Position numbers and translations under genes: made by a program. This document shows, in pieces, positions 48,971 to 63,462 of a DNA stretch of 64,000 bases; within the stretch, counting starts at the first letter, position 1, and the number at the start of each line of letters is the position of its first letter. Origin of the DNA: Eriocheir sinensis (lineage: Eukaryota > Arthropoda > Malacostraca > Decapoda > Varunidae); assembly GCF_024679095.1 (NCBI RefSeq), contig NW_026111675.1:301501-365500 (forward strand). Direction: 5' to 3'. Under the pieces are notes generated by a model. It searched no databases and was not told the DNA's origin. It was given only the letters and a program-made list of their open reading frames with translations.

Positions 48971-51461
48971 TTCCTCCCAAAATGAATAAACAAAATAGCA
49001 ATCAAATAATGTAAATTTGTATGAGAAAACATATACAAATACACATAAATTAACGCAAATTTCTAAAAAAATATATGTACAAAAATACACATAAAATAAA
49101 GTAAATTTGCATAAAAATATATATACAAAACACACATTAAATAAAGTAAATGCGTACATAAAATAGCCTAAATTTGTATAAAACTATATACAAAAATACA
49201 CAAAATACACATAGAATAATGTAAATTTGAATGAAAAAATATAAACAAATACACTTAAAATAAAGTAAATTTCTATAAAATATATATGCAAGATACACAT
49301 TAAATAATGTAAATGTATATAAAAATATATATACAATAAAGAAATAGAATAATGTAAAATCCTATCAATATAAATACACAGAATATCAATAAAATAATGT
49401 AAATTTGTATGAAAAGAAAGATGCAAAATTCCCATAAAATAGCGCATTTTTTATAAAAATATATATACCAAAATACACATAAAATATTTAAATTTGTTTT
49501 GAAATAAATATACAAAATGCATATACAGTAAGGTAAATATGTATTGAAAGAGATATTAAAAAATACATATAAAACAAAGTAAATTTGTTTCAAAATATAT
49601 ATACGAATACACATAAAATAACTTAGATTTCTATAGAAATATATATACAAAATACACATGAAATTATGTAAATACGTATAAAAATATATATACAAAATAC
49701 ATATCTAGGTAAATTCGTGTCAAAATAAATAAACAAAATATCATGAAAAGAATGTGTATTTGTATGAAAATAAATAATAGATTATAAATTTGTATGAAAT
49801 ATATATGCAAGATACACATTAAATAATGTAAATATGTATAAAAAAATATATATACAAAAAACAAATAGAATAATGTGAAATCGTATCAAAATAAATACAC
49901 CGAATATTAATAAAATAATGTAAATTTGCATGAAAATAAAGATGCAAAATTATCATCAAATAGCGCATTTCTTATAAAAATATATATACCAAAATACACA
50001 TTAAATATTTAAATTTGTATTGAAGTAAATATACAAAATGCACATACAATAAGGTAAACTTGTATTGAAAGAGATATGCAAAAATACATATAAAACAATG
50101 TAAATTTGTTTCAAAATATATATACGAATACACATAAAATAACGTAGATTTCTATAAAAAAAATACAAAATACACATCAATTAAGTAAATACGTATAAAA
50201 ATAGATATACAAAATACACATAGAATAATGTAAAATTGTTTAAAAAAAAATAAACAGAATATAAATAAAATAATGTAAATTTGTATGAAAATAAAAATGC
50301 AAAATACCCATAAAATAAAGCATATTTTTATAAAAATATATACAAAATACACCTAGCATAATTAAATTTGTATTAAAATTAATATACAAAATGCATATAC
50401 AATAAGGTAAATTTGTATTGAAAAAATATGCAAAATACACATAAAACAGTGTAAATTTATTTCAAAATCTATATACGAATACTCATAAATCAACGTAGAT
50501 TTCTATAGAAATATATATACAAAATACATATTAAATGATGTAAACACGTATAAAAATATATATATAAAATACACATTACAAAATGTAAATTCGCGTCAAA
50601 ATAAATAAACAAAATATCAATAAAAGAATGTGTATTTGTATGAAAATAGATATACAATATACACATAAAATCACCTAAATTTGTATAAAACTATATACAA
50701 AAATACAGAAAAATAATTTTAATTTGTATGAAAATAAATATACAAAATACACATAAAATTAGGTAAATTTGTATTGAAATACATTTACAAAATACACATA
50801 AAATAATGTAAATTTTAATGAAAATATATAAACAAATACACTTAAAATAACGTATATTTGTATAAAATATATATAAAAAATACACATTAAATAATGTAAA
50901 TATGTATTAAAAAATATATACAAAACACAAATAGAATAATATAAAATCGTATCAAAATAAATAAACAGAATATTAATAAAATAATGTAAATTTGTATGAA
51001 AATTAAGATGCAAAATACCCATAAAATAACGCATTTTTTATAAAAATATTTATACCAAGACACACATAAAATATTTGAATTTGTATTAAAATAAATATAC
51101 AAAATGCACATACAATAAGGTAAATTTGTATTGAAATAGATATGCAAAAAAAATATACAACCATGTAAATTTTTTTCAAAATATATATACGAATACACAT
51201 AAAATAACGTAGATTTCTATGAAAATAAATATATAAAATACACATAAAATGAAGTAAATACGTATAAAAAAAGGTATACAAAATACACATAAAATAATGT
51301 AAACTCGTATCAAAATAAATAAAGAAAATACTAATAAAAGAATGTGTATTGTATCTATATAAATATACAAAATACAAATAAAATAACGTAAATTTATATA
51401 AAACTATATGCAAAAATACACACAAGTAATTAAATTTGTGTGAAAATAGATATACAAAATA
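48971..51461 (-). repeat. Block 36, inverted orientation
   Basis: Contains the unexpanded partner of the 38.6 kb AT tract at 50,556-50,566. It ends at ACAAAATACATGTGTATTTT. Confidence 0.83.
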
Positions 51462-52422
51462 CATGTGTATTTTGTATATTTATTTTCATACAAATTGAAA
51501 TTATTTTTGTTTATTTTTTTATATATTTTCAAACAAATTTTCGTTATTTTATGTGTATTTTGTATATTTATTTTTTTCTACAAACATACTTTCTTTGATC
51601 TGAATTTTGTTTATTGAATTTGAAACGAATTTACCTTATTTTGTATATCTATTTTCATACAAATTAAAATACTTCTGTGTATTTTTGTATATAGTTTTAT
51701 ATAAATTTACGTTATTTTATGTGTATTTTGTATATTTATATTTATACAAATACACATTCTTTTATTGGTATTTTGTATATTTATTTTGATACGAATTTAC
51801 ATTATTTTATGTGTATTTTGTATACATTTTTTTATACGTATTTACTTCATTTTATGTGTATTTTGTATATATATTTTTATAGAAATCTTCGTTATTTTAT
51901 GTGTATTCGTATATATATTTTGAAACAAATTTACATTGTTTTATATGTATTTTGCATATCTATTTCAATACAAATTTACTTTATTGTATGTGTTTTTTAT
52001 ATATTTATTTTAATTCAAATTTAATTTTTTTATGTGTATTTTGGTATATATATTTTTATAAATGAAAAAAATGCGTTATTTTATGGGTATTTTGCCTCTT
52101 TATTTTCATACAAATTTACATTATTTTATTAATATTCTGTGTATTTATTTTGATACGATTTTACATTATTCTATTTGTGTTTTGTATATATTTTTTTATA
52201 CAAATTTACGTTATTTTAATTGTATTTGTTTATGTCTTTTCATTCAAATTTACATTATTTTATGTGTATTTTGAATATGTATTTCAATACAAATTTACCT
52301 AATTTTATGTGTATTTTGTATATTTATTTTCATACAAATTTAAAATATTTTTGTGTATTTTTGTATATAGTTTGATACAAATTTAGGTTATTTTATATGT
52401 ATTTTGTATATCTATTTAAGTA
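51462..52422 (+). repeat. Block 37, T-rich strand forward
   Basis: Resembles 24.2-25.0 and 39.3-39.9 kb. It ends at CTATTTAAGTATATTCTAAT. Confidence 0.82.
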
Positions 52423-53425
52423 TATTCTAATGAAAATAGATTTACAAAATACACATAACCTAACTAAAATTTGTATTGAAATATATACAAAAATACATAA
52501 AAATAGTTTGAGTTTGTATGAAAATAGATATTCAAAATACACATAAAACTAGGTAAATTTCTTTTGAAATATATATTCAAAATAACCATAAAATATTGTA
52601 AATTTGTGTCAAAATATATAAACAAATACACATAAAATAACGTAAATTTGTATGAAAAATATATACAAAATACACATAGAAGAATGTCAAATCGTATCAA
52701 AATGAATGAGCAGAAAATCAATAAAATAACGTCAATTTGTATGAAAACAAAGATGCAAAATACCCATAAAATAAAGCATATTTTTATAAAAATACATATA
52801 GAAAAATACACCTAGAACAATTAAATTTGTATTAAAATTAATATACAAAATGCATATACAATAAATTTAAATTTGATTATATTAAATGAAATAAATATAC
52901 AAAATAAACATAAAATAAGGTAAATTTGTAATAAAATATATGTAAGAATACACATAAAATAATATAAATTTGTATGAAAATATATATACAAATACACATA
53001 AAATAACATGAATTTGTATAAAATTTGTTTCAAAATATATACGAATGCACACAATAAAATAACGTAAATTTTTATGAAAATGTATATATAAAATAACCAA
53101 AATTATTTATATACGTAGAAAAATATATATACAAAATACACATAAAATAATGTAAATTCGTAAAAAATTAAATACACAAAATTCCAATCAAATAATGTAT
53201 ATTTGTAGGAAAATATATATACAAAAAACAAATAAAATAACTAAAATTTGTATAAAAATATATACAAAAATACACAAAAATAATTTAAATTTGTTTGAAA
53301 ATAGATATGCAAAATACACATAAAGTTAGGCAAATTTGTATTGAAATACATATACAAAACTCACATAAAATTTGGATAAAATATATATACAAAATAAACA
53401 TTAAATATTTTAAATATTTAAATAT
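52423..53425 (-). repeat. Block 38, inverted orientation
   Basis: Copy of the right two thirds of block 6. It ends in the AT-only joint AATATATTATATATATTTTT before GATATTTGCG. Confidence 0.83.
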
Positions 53426-56357
53426 ATTATATATATTTTTATTGATATTTGCGTTATTTATGTGTATTTTGTATATGTTTTCTCATAGAAATTAACATTA
53501 TTTGATTGGTATTTTGTCTGTTTATTTTGATACGAATTACATGATTATTTGTGTATTTTGTACATTTTTTTATACGTATTTACATTATATAATGTGTATG
53601 TATATTTTAATACAAATTTACGTTATTATATGTGTATTTGTATAAGTATTTTGATACAAATTTACATTATTTTATGTATTTTGTATATATATTTCAATTC
53701 AAATTTAGCTTATTTTATGTGTATTTTGTATATATATTTATTTTAATACAAAATCAAATATTTTATGTTTTTTCGTATATATATTTTTATAAAAAATGCG
53801 TTATTTTATGTGTATTTTGCATCTTAATTTTCATACAAATTTACATAATTTTATTAATATTTTCTGTATTTATTTTGATACGATTATACATTATTTTATT
53901 TGTGTTTTGTATAAATTTTTTAATACATATTTACATTATTTAATTTGTTTTTTGTATATATATTTGATACAAATTTACGTTATTTTAAGTCTATATGTTT
54001 ATATATTTTCATTCACATTTACATTATTTTATATGTATTTTGTATATGTATTCAATACAAATTTACCTAATTTTATATGTTTTTTGTATATTTATTTTCA
54101 TACAAGTTTAAATTATTTTTGTGTATTTTTGTATATAGTTTTATACAAATTTAGGTTATTTTATGTGTATTTTGTATATCTATTTTCATACAAATACACA
54201 TTCTTTTCATGATATTTTGTTTATTTATTTTGACACGAATAAACATCATTTAATATGTATTTTGTATATATATTTTTATACATATTTACATTATTTCAAG
54301 TGTATTTTTAATATATATTTCAATAGAAATCTACGTTATTTTATGTGTATTCGTATATATATTTTGAAACAAATTTACATTGTTTTATGTGTATTTTGCA
54401 TATTTTTTCAATATAAATTTACCTTATTGTATATGCATTTTGTATATTAATTTTAATACAAATTTGATGTGTATTTTGTATATGTATTTTTATAAATATG
54501 CTTTTTTTTTATAAAATTTACAATTTTATTTTATTGATAATCTGTGTATTTATTTTGATATGATTTTACATTATTCTATGTGTATTTTGTATATATATTT
54601 TATATAAAATGTATTTGTTTTCATTTCATACAAATCTACATTATTTTATGTGTTTTTTGTACATGTATTTAAATACAAATTTAACTAGTTATATGTGTAT
54701 TTTGTATATCTATTTTGTATGTATATTTTCATAGAAATTTACTCTATTTTATGAGTATTCGTATATATATTTTGATACAAATTTACATTATTGATGTGTA
54801 TTTTGCATATCTATTTCAATACAAATTTACTTTATTGTACGTGCATTTTGTATATTTATTTTAACACAAATTTAATTATTTTATATGTATTTTTGTATAT
54901 ATATTTTTATGCAAATATGCGTTATTATATGGATATTTTGCATCTTTATTTTCATACAAATTTACATTATTTTATTGATATTCTCTTTATTTATTTTCAT
55001 TCGATTTAACATTATTCTGTGTTTTTTGTATATATTTTTTTTATACATATTTACATTATTTAATGTTCATTTTGTATATATTTTTTATCCAAATTTACAT
55101 TATTTTATGTGTATTTGTTTATATATTTTCATACATATTTACATTATTTTAGGTGTTTTTTGTATATATATTTTTCTACGTATTTAAAGTATTTTATGTG
55201 TATTTTGTATATACATTTTCATAAAAAATTTACGTTTTTTTATTGTGTGTATAAGTATATATTTTGATACAAATTTTATACAAATTCATGTTATTTAATG
55301 TGTATTTGTATATATATTTTCATACAAATTTATATTATTTTATGTGAATTTTTTCATATATTTCATTACAAATTTACCTTATTTTATGTTTATTTTGTAT
55401 ATTTATTTCATTCAATTTTAAATTATTTTATGTGTAGATTTGTATTTGTATTTTGGTTATTTTATGTGTATTTTGTATATATATTTTCATCCAAAATTAC
55501 ATTATTTTATTGGTATTTCTTAATTTAATTCGATACGAATTTAGATTATTTCATAGGTATTTTGTATACATATTTTTATACTCATTTACATTATCTAATG
55601 TGTGTTTTGTATATATATTTTTATGCAAATTTATCTAATGTTCATTTTTGTACATATATTTTTATAGAAATTTGCGTTATTTTATGTATATAGTTTTATA
55701 TAAATTTACGTTACTTTATGTGCATTTTGTATATTTATATTTATACAAATACACATTCTTTTATTGGTATATTGTTTATTTACATTTATACGAATTTACA
55801 TTATTTTATGTGTATTTTGTATACATTTTTTTATACGTATTTACTTAATTTTATGTGTATTTTGTATATGTATTTTTATAGAAATCTACGTTATTTTATG
55901 TGTATTCGTATATATATTTTGAAACAAATTTACATTATTTTATATGTATTTTCCATATCTATTTCAATACAAATTTACCTTATTGAATGTGCATTTTGTA
56001 TATTTATTTTAATACAAGTTCAAATATTTAAGTGTATTTTGATATCAATAATTTTATAAAAAATGCGTTATTTCATAGGTATTTTGCATCTTAATTTTCA
56101 TTTTATATGTACTTTGTATATATATTTTTATGCGCTCTTACATTATTTAATATTTATTTTGAATATATATTTTTATACAAATTCATGGTATTTTATGTGT
56201 ATTTTTATATATATTTTCATATAAATTTACATTATTGTATGTGTATTTTGTAAATATATTTTATTACAAATCTACCTTATTTTATGTTTATTTTGTATGT
56301 GTATTTTGTATATTTATATTTATCCAAATACACATTCTTTTATTGGTATTTTGTTTA

Positions 56358-57395
56358 TTTATTTTAATTCGAAATTACATTATTTTATGTGTATTTTGAA
56401 TACATTTTTTTATACGTATTTACTTAATTTTATGTGTATTTTGTATATATATTTTTATAGAAATCTACGTTTTTTTATTTGTATTCGTATATATATTTTG
56501 AAACAAATTTACATTGTTTTATATATATTTTTGCATATCTCTTTCAATACAAATTTACCTTATTGTATGTGCATTTTGTATATTTATTTCAATACAAATT
56601 TAAATATTTTATGTGTATTTTATTATATATATATTTTAAAAGAAATGCGCTATTTTATGGGAACTTTGCATCTTTATTTTCATACAAATTTACATTATTT
56701 TATTAATATTCGGTGTATTTATTTTGATACGAATTTACGTTATTCTATTTGTTTTTTGTATATACTTTTTTATACATATTTACATTATTTAATGAGTATC
56801 TTGCATATATATTTTATACAAATTTATTATCTATTATCTATTTTTATACAAATACACATTCTTTTCATGATATTTTGTTTATTTATTTTGACACGAATTT
56901 ACATTATTTGATATGTATTTTGTATATATATTTTTATACGTATTTACATAATTTCATATGTATTTTGTATGTATATTTCTATAGAAATCTACTTTATTTT
57001 ATGTGTATTCGTATATATATTTTGAAACAAATTTACATTGTTTTATATGTATTTTTGAATATCTCTTTTAATACAAATTTACCTTACTGTATATGCATTT
57101 TGTATATTTATTTCAATACAAATTTAAATATTTTATGTGTAGTTTGGTATATATATTTTTATAAAAAATGCGATAATTTTTGGGAATTTTGCATCTTTAT
57201 TTTCATATAAATTTACATTATTTTATTGATATTCTGTGTATTTATTTTGATACGATTTTACATTATTCTATTTGTTTTTTGAATATATATTTTTTATACA
57301 CATTTACATTATTTAATGTTATCTTGCATATATATTTTATACAAATTTACGTTATTTTAAGTGTATTTGTTTTTATATTTTCATTCAAATTTACA
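56358..57395 (+). repeat. 1,038-bp tandem duplication, left copy
   Basis: TTCGAAATTAC lies at 56,368 and again at 57,406, and GCGATAATTTTTGGGAATTT lies near 57,170 and 58,207, giving a constant offset of 1,037-1,038 bp. The copy runs to the seam at about 57,395, where TTCATTCAAATTTAC passes straight into a monomer containing TTTAATTCG. Confidence 0.8.
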
Positions 57396-58433
57396 TTTAT
57401 TTTAATTCGAAATTACATTATTTTATGTGTATTTTGTATACATTTTTTTATACGTATTTACTTAATTTTATGTGTATTCTGTATATATATTTTTATAAAA
57501 ATCTACGTTTTTTTATTTGTATTCGTATATATATTTTGAAACAAATTTACATTGTTTTATATGTATTTTTGCATATCTCTTTCAATACAAATTTACCTTA
57601 TTGTATGTGCATTTTGTATATTTATTTCAATGCAAATTTAAATATTTTATGTGTATTTTGGTATATATATTTTTATAAGAAATGCACTATTTTATGGGAA
57701 TTTTGCATCTTTATTTTCATACAAATTTACATTATTTTATTAATATTCGGTGTATTTATTTTGATACGATGTTACATTATTCTATTTGTTTTTTGTATAT
57801 ACTTTTTTATACATATTTACATTATTTAATGTGTATCTTGCATATATATTTTATACAAATTTATTATCTATTATCTATTTTCATACAAATACACATTCTT
57901 TTCATGATATTTTGTTTATTTATTTTGACACGAATTTACTTTATTTGATATGTATTTTGTATATATATTTTTATACGTATTTACATAATTTCATATGTAT
58001 TTTGTATATATATTTCTATAGAAATCTACTTTATTTTATGTGTATTCGTATATATATTTTGAAACAAATTTACATTGTTTTATATGTGTTTTTAAATATC
58101 TCTTTCAATACAAATTTACCTTACTGTATATGCATTTTGTATATTTATTTCAATACAAATTTAAATATTTTATGTGTATTTTGGTAAATATATTTTTATA
58201 AAAAATGCGATAATTTTTGGGAATTTTGCATCTTTATTTTCATACAAATTTACATTATTTTATTTATATTCTGTGTATTTATTTTGATACGATTTTACAT
58301 TATTCTATTTGTTTTTTGTAAATATATTTTTTATACACATTTACATTATTTAATGTGTATCTTGCATATATATTTTATACAAATTTACGTTATTTTAAGT
58401 GTATTTGTTTATATATTTTCATTCAAATTTACA
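57396..58433 (+). repeat. 1,038-bp tandem duplication, right copy
   Basis: Right member of the pair. It ends near 58,433, where the same TTCATTCAAATTTAC is followed by the ordinary continuation TTGTTTGATGTG. That marks the left seam as the duplication joint. The copy at 17.6-18.3 kb has only one unit. Confidence 0.78.
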
Positions 58434-59038
58434 TTGTTTGATGTGTATTTTGTATATGTATTTCAATACAAATGTACCTAATTTTATGTGTATTTTGTAT
58501 ATCTCTTTTCAAACAAATTTAAATTATTTTTGTGTATTTTTGTATATAGTTTTATACAAATTTAGGTTATTTTATGTGCATTTTTGTACATATATTTTTA
58601 TAGAAATTTGCGTTATTTGTATATGTTTTCTCATACAAATTTACATTATTTTATTGCTATTTTGTTTATTTATTTTGATACGAATTACATGATTATATGT
58701 GTATCTTGTACATATTTTTTATACGTATTTACATTACTTAATGTGTATTTTGTTTATATATTTTTAAACAAATCTACGTTATTATATGTATTTGTATAAA
58801 TATTTTGATACAGATTTACATTATTTTATGTATTTTGTATGTACATTTCAATTCAAATTTAGCTTATTTTAGCTGTGTTTTGTATATATATTTTCATACA
58901 AATTTAATTACTTCTGTGTATTTTTGTATATAGTTTTATACAAATTTACGATATTTTATGTGTATTTTGTATATTTATATTTTTACAAATACACATTCTT
59001 TTACTGGTATTTTGTTTATTTATTTTGATACGATTTTT

Positions 59039-59752
59039 ATGTATTTTTTGTATTAATTTTTTTATACGTATTTACTTCATTTTATGTGTATTTTGTATAT
59101 ATTTTTATAGAAATCTACGTTATTTTATGTGTATTCGTATATATATTTTGAAACAAATTTACATTGTTTTATATGTATTTTGCATATCTTTTTCAATACA
59201 AGTTTACCTTATAGTATGTGCATTTTTTATATTTATTTTAATATAAATTTTAATATTTTATGTGTATTTTGGTATATATATTTTTATAAAAAATGCGTTA
59301 TTTGATGGCTATTTTGCATCTTTATTTTCATACAAATTTACATTATTTTATTAATATTCTGTGTATTTATTGTTGATACGATTTTACATTATTCTATTTG
59401 TGTTTTGTATATATTTTTTTATACATATTTACATTATTTAATGTGTATTTTGTATATATATTTGATACAAATTTACGTTATTTTAATTTTATATGTTTAT
59501 ATATTTTCATTCAAATTTCCATTATTTTATGTGTATTTTGTATATGTATTTCAATACAAATTTACCTAATTTTATGTGTATTTTGTATATTTATTTTCAT
59601 ACAAATTTAAATTATTTTTGTGTATTTTTGTATATAGTTTTATACAAACTTAGGTTATTTTATGAGTATTTTGTATATATATTTTCATACAAATACACAT
59701 TCTTTTATTGATATTTTGTTTATTTATTTTGACGAGAATTTAAATTATTTAA
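59039..59752 (+). repeat. Reference copy of the 16-monomer higher-order repeat
   Basis: Sixteen successive monomers of about 45 bp can be told apart by diagnostic variants: 1 TTATACGTATTTAC; 2 ATAGAAATCTACG; 3 TGTGTATTCGTATA plus TTTTGAAAC; 4 TTTTGCATATC; 5 GTGCATTTTTTATA; 6 TTTTGGTATA plus AAAAATGCG; 7 TATTTTGCATC; 8 ATTCTGTG plus GATACGATTTTAC; 9 TTTGTGTTTTG plus TACATATTTAC; 10 ATATTTGATAC; 11 ATGTTTATATATTTTC; 12 ATGTATTTCAATAC plus ACCTAATT; 13 TTTAAATTATTTTT; 14 TATATAGTTTTATAC; 15 AAATACACATTC; 16 TGTTTATTTATTTTGAC. Monomer 1 then recurs at 59,753 and the same order runs again. The period is about 714 bp here. The same order is visible from about 3,249 to 3,960 and from about 45,500 to 46,215. 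Confidence 0.8.
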
Positions 59753-60418
59753 TGTGTATTTTGTATATATATTTTTATACGTATTTACATCATTTCATGT
59801 GTATTTTGTATATATATTTCTATAGAAATCTACGTTATTTTATGTGTATTCGTATATATATTTTGAAACAAATTTACACTTTTATGTGCATTTTGTATAA
59901 TTTTTCAATACAAATTTACCTTATTGTACGCGCATTTTGTATATTAATTTTAATACACATTTAATTATTCTATGTGTTTTTTTGTATATGTATTTTTAAA
60001 AAAATATGCTTTATTTTATGGGTATTTTGCATCTTTATTTTCATACAAAATTACATTATTTTATTGATTTTCTGTGTATTTATTTTGATACGATTTTACA
60101 TTATTCTATGTATATTTTGTATATCTATTTTATACAAATGTACGTTATTTTATGTGAATTTGTTTTCATTTCATACAAATTTACATTATTTTATGTGTAT
60201 TTTGTACATGTATTTAAATACAAATTTAACTAATTATATGTGTATTTTGTATATCTATTTTCATACAAATTGAAATTTATTTTTTTGTTTTTTTGTATAT
60301 ATTTTTATTCAAATTTTCGTAATTTTATGTGTATTTTGTATATTTATTTTCCTACAAATATACGTTCTTTTCTCGGAATTTTGTTTATTTATTTTGATAC
60401 GAATTTTTTTTTTTTAGG
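59753..60418 (+). repeat. Second, diverged higher-order repeat copy
   Basis: This copy follows the reference copy directly and repeats its order: TTATACGTATTTAC, ATAGAAATCTACG, TGTGTATTCG/GAAAC, GTGCATTTTG, a TTAATTTTAATAC monomer, AAAAATATGC, GGGTATTTTGCATC, GATACGATTTTAC, then diverged forms including GTGAATTTGTTTTC and a T-rich TTTTTTTGTTTTTTTG monomer. It is shorter (about 666 bp) because several monomers carry internal deletions. Near-identical copies lie at about 46,210-46,870 and 19,660-20,330. Confidence 0.65.
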
Positions 60419-60503
60419 TGTTTTTGAAATATATATTTTTATACTTGTTTACATAATTTTATATGTATTTTGAATATATATTATCATAGAAATTTACTCT
60501 ATA

Positions 60504-60939
60504 TGTTTTTACAAAAAACACAAAAATACTTTAAATTTGTATGAAAATAAATATACAAAATACACATAAAATTAGGTAAGTTTGTATTTAAATACATATA
60601 CAAATTACACTTAAAATAATGTAAATTTGAATGAAATTATATAAACAAATACACTTAAAATAACGTTAATTTGTATAAAATATATATAAAAAATACATAT
60701 TAAATAATGAAAATATGTATAAAAAAATATATACCAAACACAAACAGTATAATATAAAATCGTATCAAAATAAATACACAGAATATTAATAAAATAATGT
60801 ACATTTGTATGAAAACTGAGATGCAAAATACCTATAAAATAACGCATTTTTTATAAAATTATATATACCAAAATACACATAAAATATTTGAATTTGTATT
60901 AAAATAAATATACAAAATGCAAATACAATAAGGTAAATT
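60504..60939 (-). repeat. Block 40, inverted orientation
   Basis: Copy of block 10 with both joints preserved. Confidence 0.85.
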
Positions 60940-61436
60940 TAAATTTAAAATATTTTTGTGTATTTTTGTATATAGTTGTATACAAATTTAGGTTATTTTA
61001 TGTATATCTATTTTCATACAAATACACATTCTTTTATTGATATTTTGTTTATTTATTTTGACGCGAATTTACATTATTTAATGTGTATTTTGTATATATA
61101 TTTTTATACGTATTTACATCATTTCATGTGTATTTTGTATAGTTTTAAACAAATTTATATTATTTAATGTGTATTTTGTATATATATTTATACAAATACA
61201 CATTCTTTTATTGGTATTTTGTTTATTTATTTTGATACTAATTTACATTATATTATGTGTATTTTGTATACATTTTTTATACGTATTTACTTAATTTCAT
61301 GTGTATTTTGTATATATATTTTTTATAGAAATCTACCTTATTTCATGTGTATTCGTATATATATTTTGAAACAAATTTACATTGTTTATATGTATTTTGC
61401 ATATCTATTTTTGTGTATTCTGTATTTATTTTTGTT
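60940..61436 (+). repeat. Block 41, T-rich strand forward
   Basis: Copy of block 11. It ends at TTGTTATACATAGAATAATG. Confidence 0.84.
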
Positions 61437-63462
61437 ATACATAGAATAATGTAAAATCGTATCAAAATAAGTACACAGAATATCAATAAAATAATTTAAA
61501 TTTGTATGAAAATAAAGATGCAAAATACCCATATGATAAAGCATATTTAAAAAAAAAAATACATATACAAAAATACACATAGAATATTTAAATTTGGTTT
61601 AAAATTAATATACAAAATGCACACATACAATAAGGTAAATTTGTATTGAAAAAAAAACGCAAAATACAAATAAATCATTGTAAATTTGTTTCAAAATATA
61701 TATACGAATACACATAAAATAACGTAGATATCTATCGAAATATATATACAAAATACACATGAAATTATGTAAATACGTATAAAAATATATATATAAAATA
61801 CATATTAAGTAATGTAAATTCGTGTCAAAATAAATAAACAAAATATCATGAAAAGAATGTGTATTTGTATGAAAATAAATAATAGATAATAAATTTGTAT
61901 GAAATATATATGCAAGATGTACATTAAATAATGTAAATATGTATAAAAAAAATATATATACAAAAAACAAATTGAATAATGTAAGATCGTATCAAAATAA
62001 ATACACCGAATATTAATAAAATAATGTAAATTTGTATGAAAATAAAGATGCAAAATTCCCATAAAATAGCGCATTTCTTATAAAAATATATATACCAAAA
62101 TACACATAAAATATTTAAATTTGTATTGAAATAAATATACAAAATCCACATACAATAAGGTAAACTTCTATTGAAAGAGATATGCAAAAATACATATAAA
62201 ACAATGTAAATTTGTTTCAAAATATATATACGAATACTCATAAAATAACGTAGATATCTATAAAAATATATGTACAAAATACACATAAAATTAGGTAAAT
62301 ACGTATAAAAAAATGTAAACAAAATACACATAAAATAATATAAATTCGAAACAAAATAAATAAACAAAATACCAATAAAAGAATGTGTATTTGTATAAAT
62401 ATAAATGTACAAAATACACATACAAAATAAACATAAAATAAGGTAAATTTTTAATGAAATATATGTACAAAATACACATAAAATAATGTAAATTTATATG
62501 AAAATATATATACAAATACACATAAAATACCATGAATTTGTATAAAATTATATATTCAAAATAAATATTAAATAATGTAAATGCGTATAAAAATATATAT
62601 ATAAAGTACATATAAAATAATGTAAATTGGAATCAATATAAATCAACAAAATACCAATAAAATAATATATATATGAATGAAAATAGATTTACAAAATACA
62701 CATAACATAACTAAAATTTGTATTGAAATATATACAAAAATACATAAAAATAATTTGAGTTTGTATGAAAATAGATATTCAAAATACACATAAACCTAGG
62801 TAAATTTCTTTTGAAATATATATACAAAATACCCATAAAATATTGTAAATTTGTGTCAAAATATATAAACAAATACATAAAATAACGTAAATTTGTTTGA
62901 AAAATATATACAAAATACACATAGAATAATGTCAAATCGTATCAAAATGAATGAGCAGAATATCAATAAAATAACGTAAATTTGTATAAAAATAAAGATG
63001 CAAAATACCCATAAAATAAAGCATATTTTTATAAAAATACATAGTATACAAAAATACACATAGAATAATTAAATTTGTATTAAAATTAATATACAAAATG
63101 CATATACAATAAGGTAAATTTGTATTGAAAAAATATGCAAAATACACATAAAAGTGTAAATTTGTTTAAAAATCTGTATACGAATACACATAATATAACG
63201 TAGATTTCTAAAGAAATATTTATACAAAATACACATGAAATGATGTAAATACGTATAAAAATATATATACAAAATACACATTAAATAATTTAAATTCTCG
63301 TCAAAATAAATAAACAAAATATCAATAAAAGAATGTGTATTTGTATGAAAATAGATATACAAAATACTCATAAAATAACCTGTTTGTATAAAACTATATA
63401 CAAAAATACACAAAAATAATTTAAATTTGTATGAAAATAAATATACAAAATACACATAAAAT
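61437..63462 (-). repeat. Block 42, inverted orientation
   Basis: Copy of block 12 as far as the stub at 23,450, without the AT expansion. Confidence 0.84.

Larger units (their letters stand above)
48387..49215. repeat. 446-bp tandem duplication spanning an orientation switch
   Basis: Each copy has a T-rich arm of about 135 bp (ATGCGCATCTGTTAAAATA) followed by an inverted arm (AAATAGCAAT ... GAGAAAACATATAC). In the second copy the switch reads TTTTCATTCCTCCCAAAATG. CCTCCC there is the most G/C-rich hexamer I noticed in the window; the first copy and the 36,971 copy read TTCATTCGTATCAAAAT. Confidence 0.75.
47175..50660. repeat. Direct duplicate of 35.5-38.9 kb, with internal 446-bp duplication
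   Basis: Follows 35.54-38.9 kb but has the interval around its orientation switch duplicated (48,387-48,832 and 48,833 onward). TTTTAAAACAAATTTACG lies at 48,387 and 48,833, and ATTTTCATTC lies at both switches, 447 bp apart. The offset to the partner grows accordingly. Confidence 0.72.
53426..60503 (+). repeat. Block 39, T-rich strand forward, longest block
   Basis: About 7.1 kb without a switch. It includes the 1,038-bp tandem duplication and the clearest 16-monomer higher-order repeat. It ends at ACTCTATATGTTTTTAC. Confidence 0.87.

Noticed and set aside
56297..56911. 204-codon open frame on the plus strand
   Set aside because: Same 15-residue periodic translation. All three forward frames are largely open nearby, and the paralogous segment at 14.8-15.4 kb breaks the frame.
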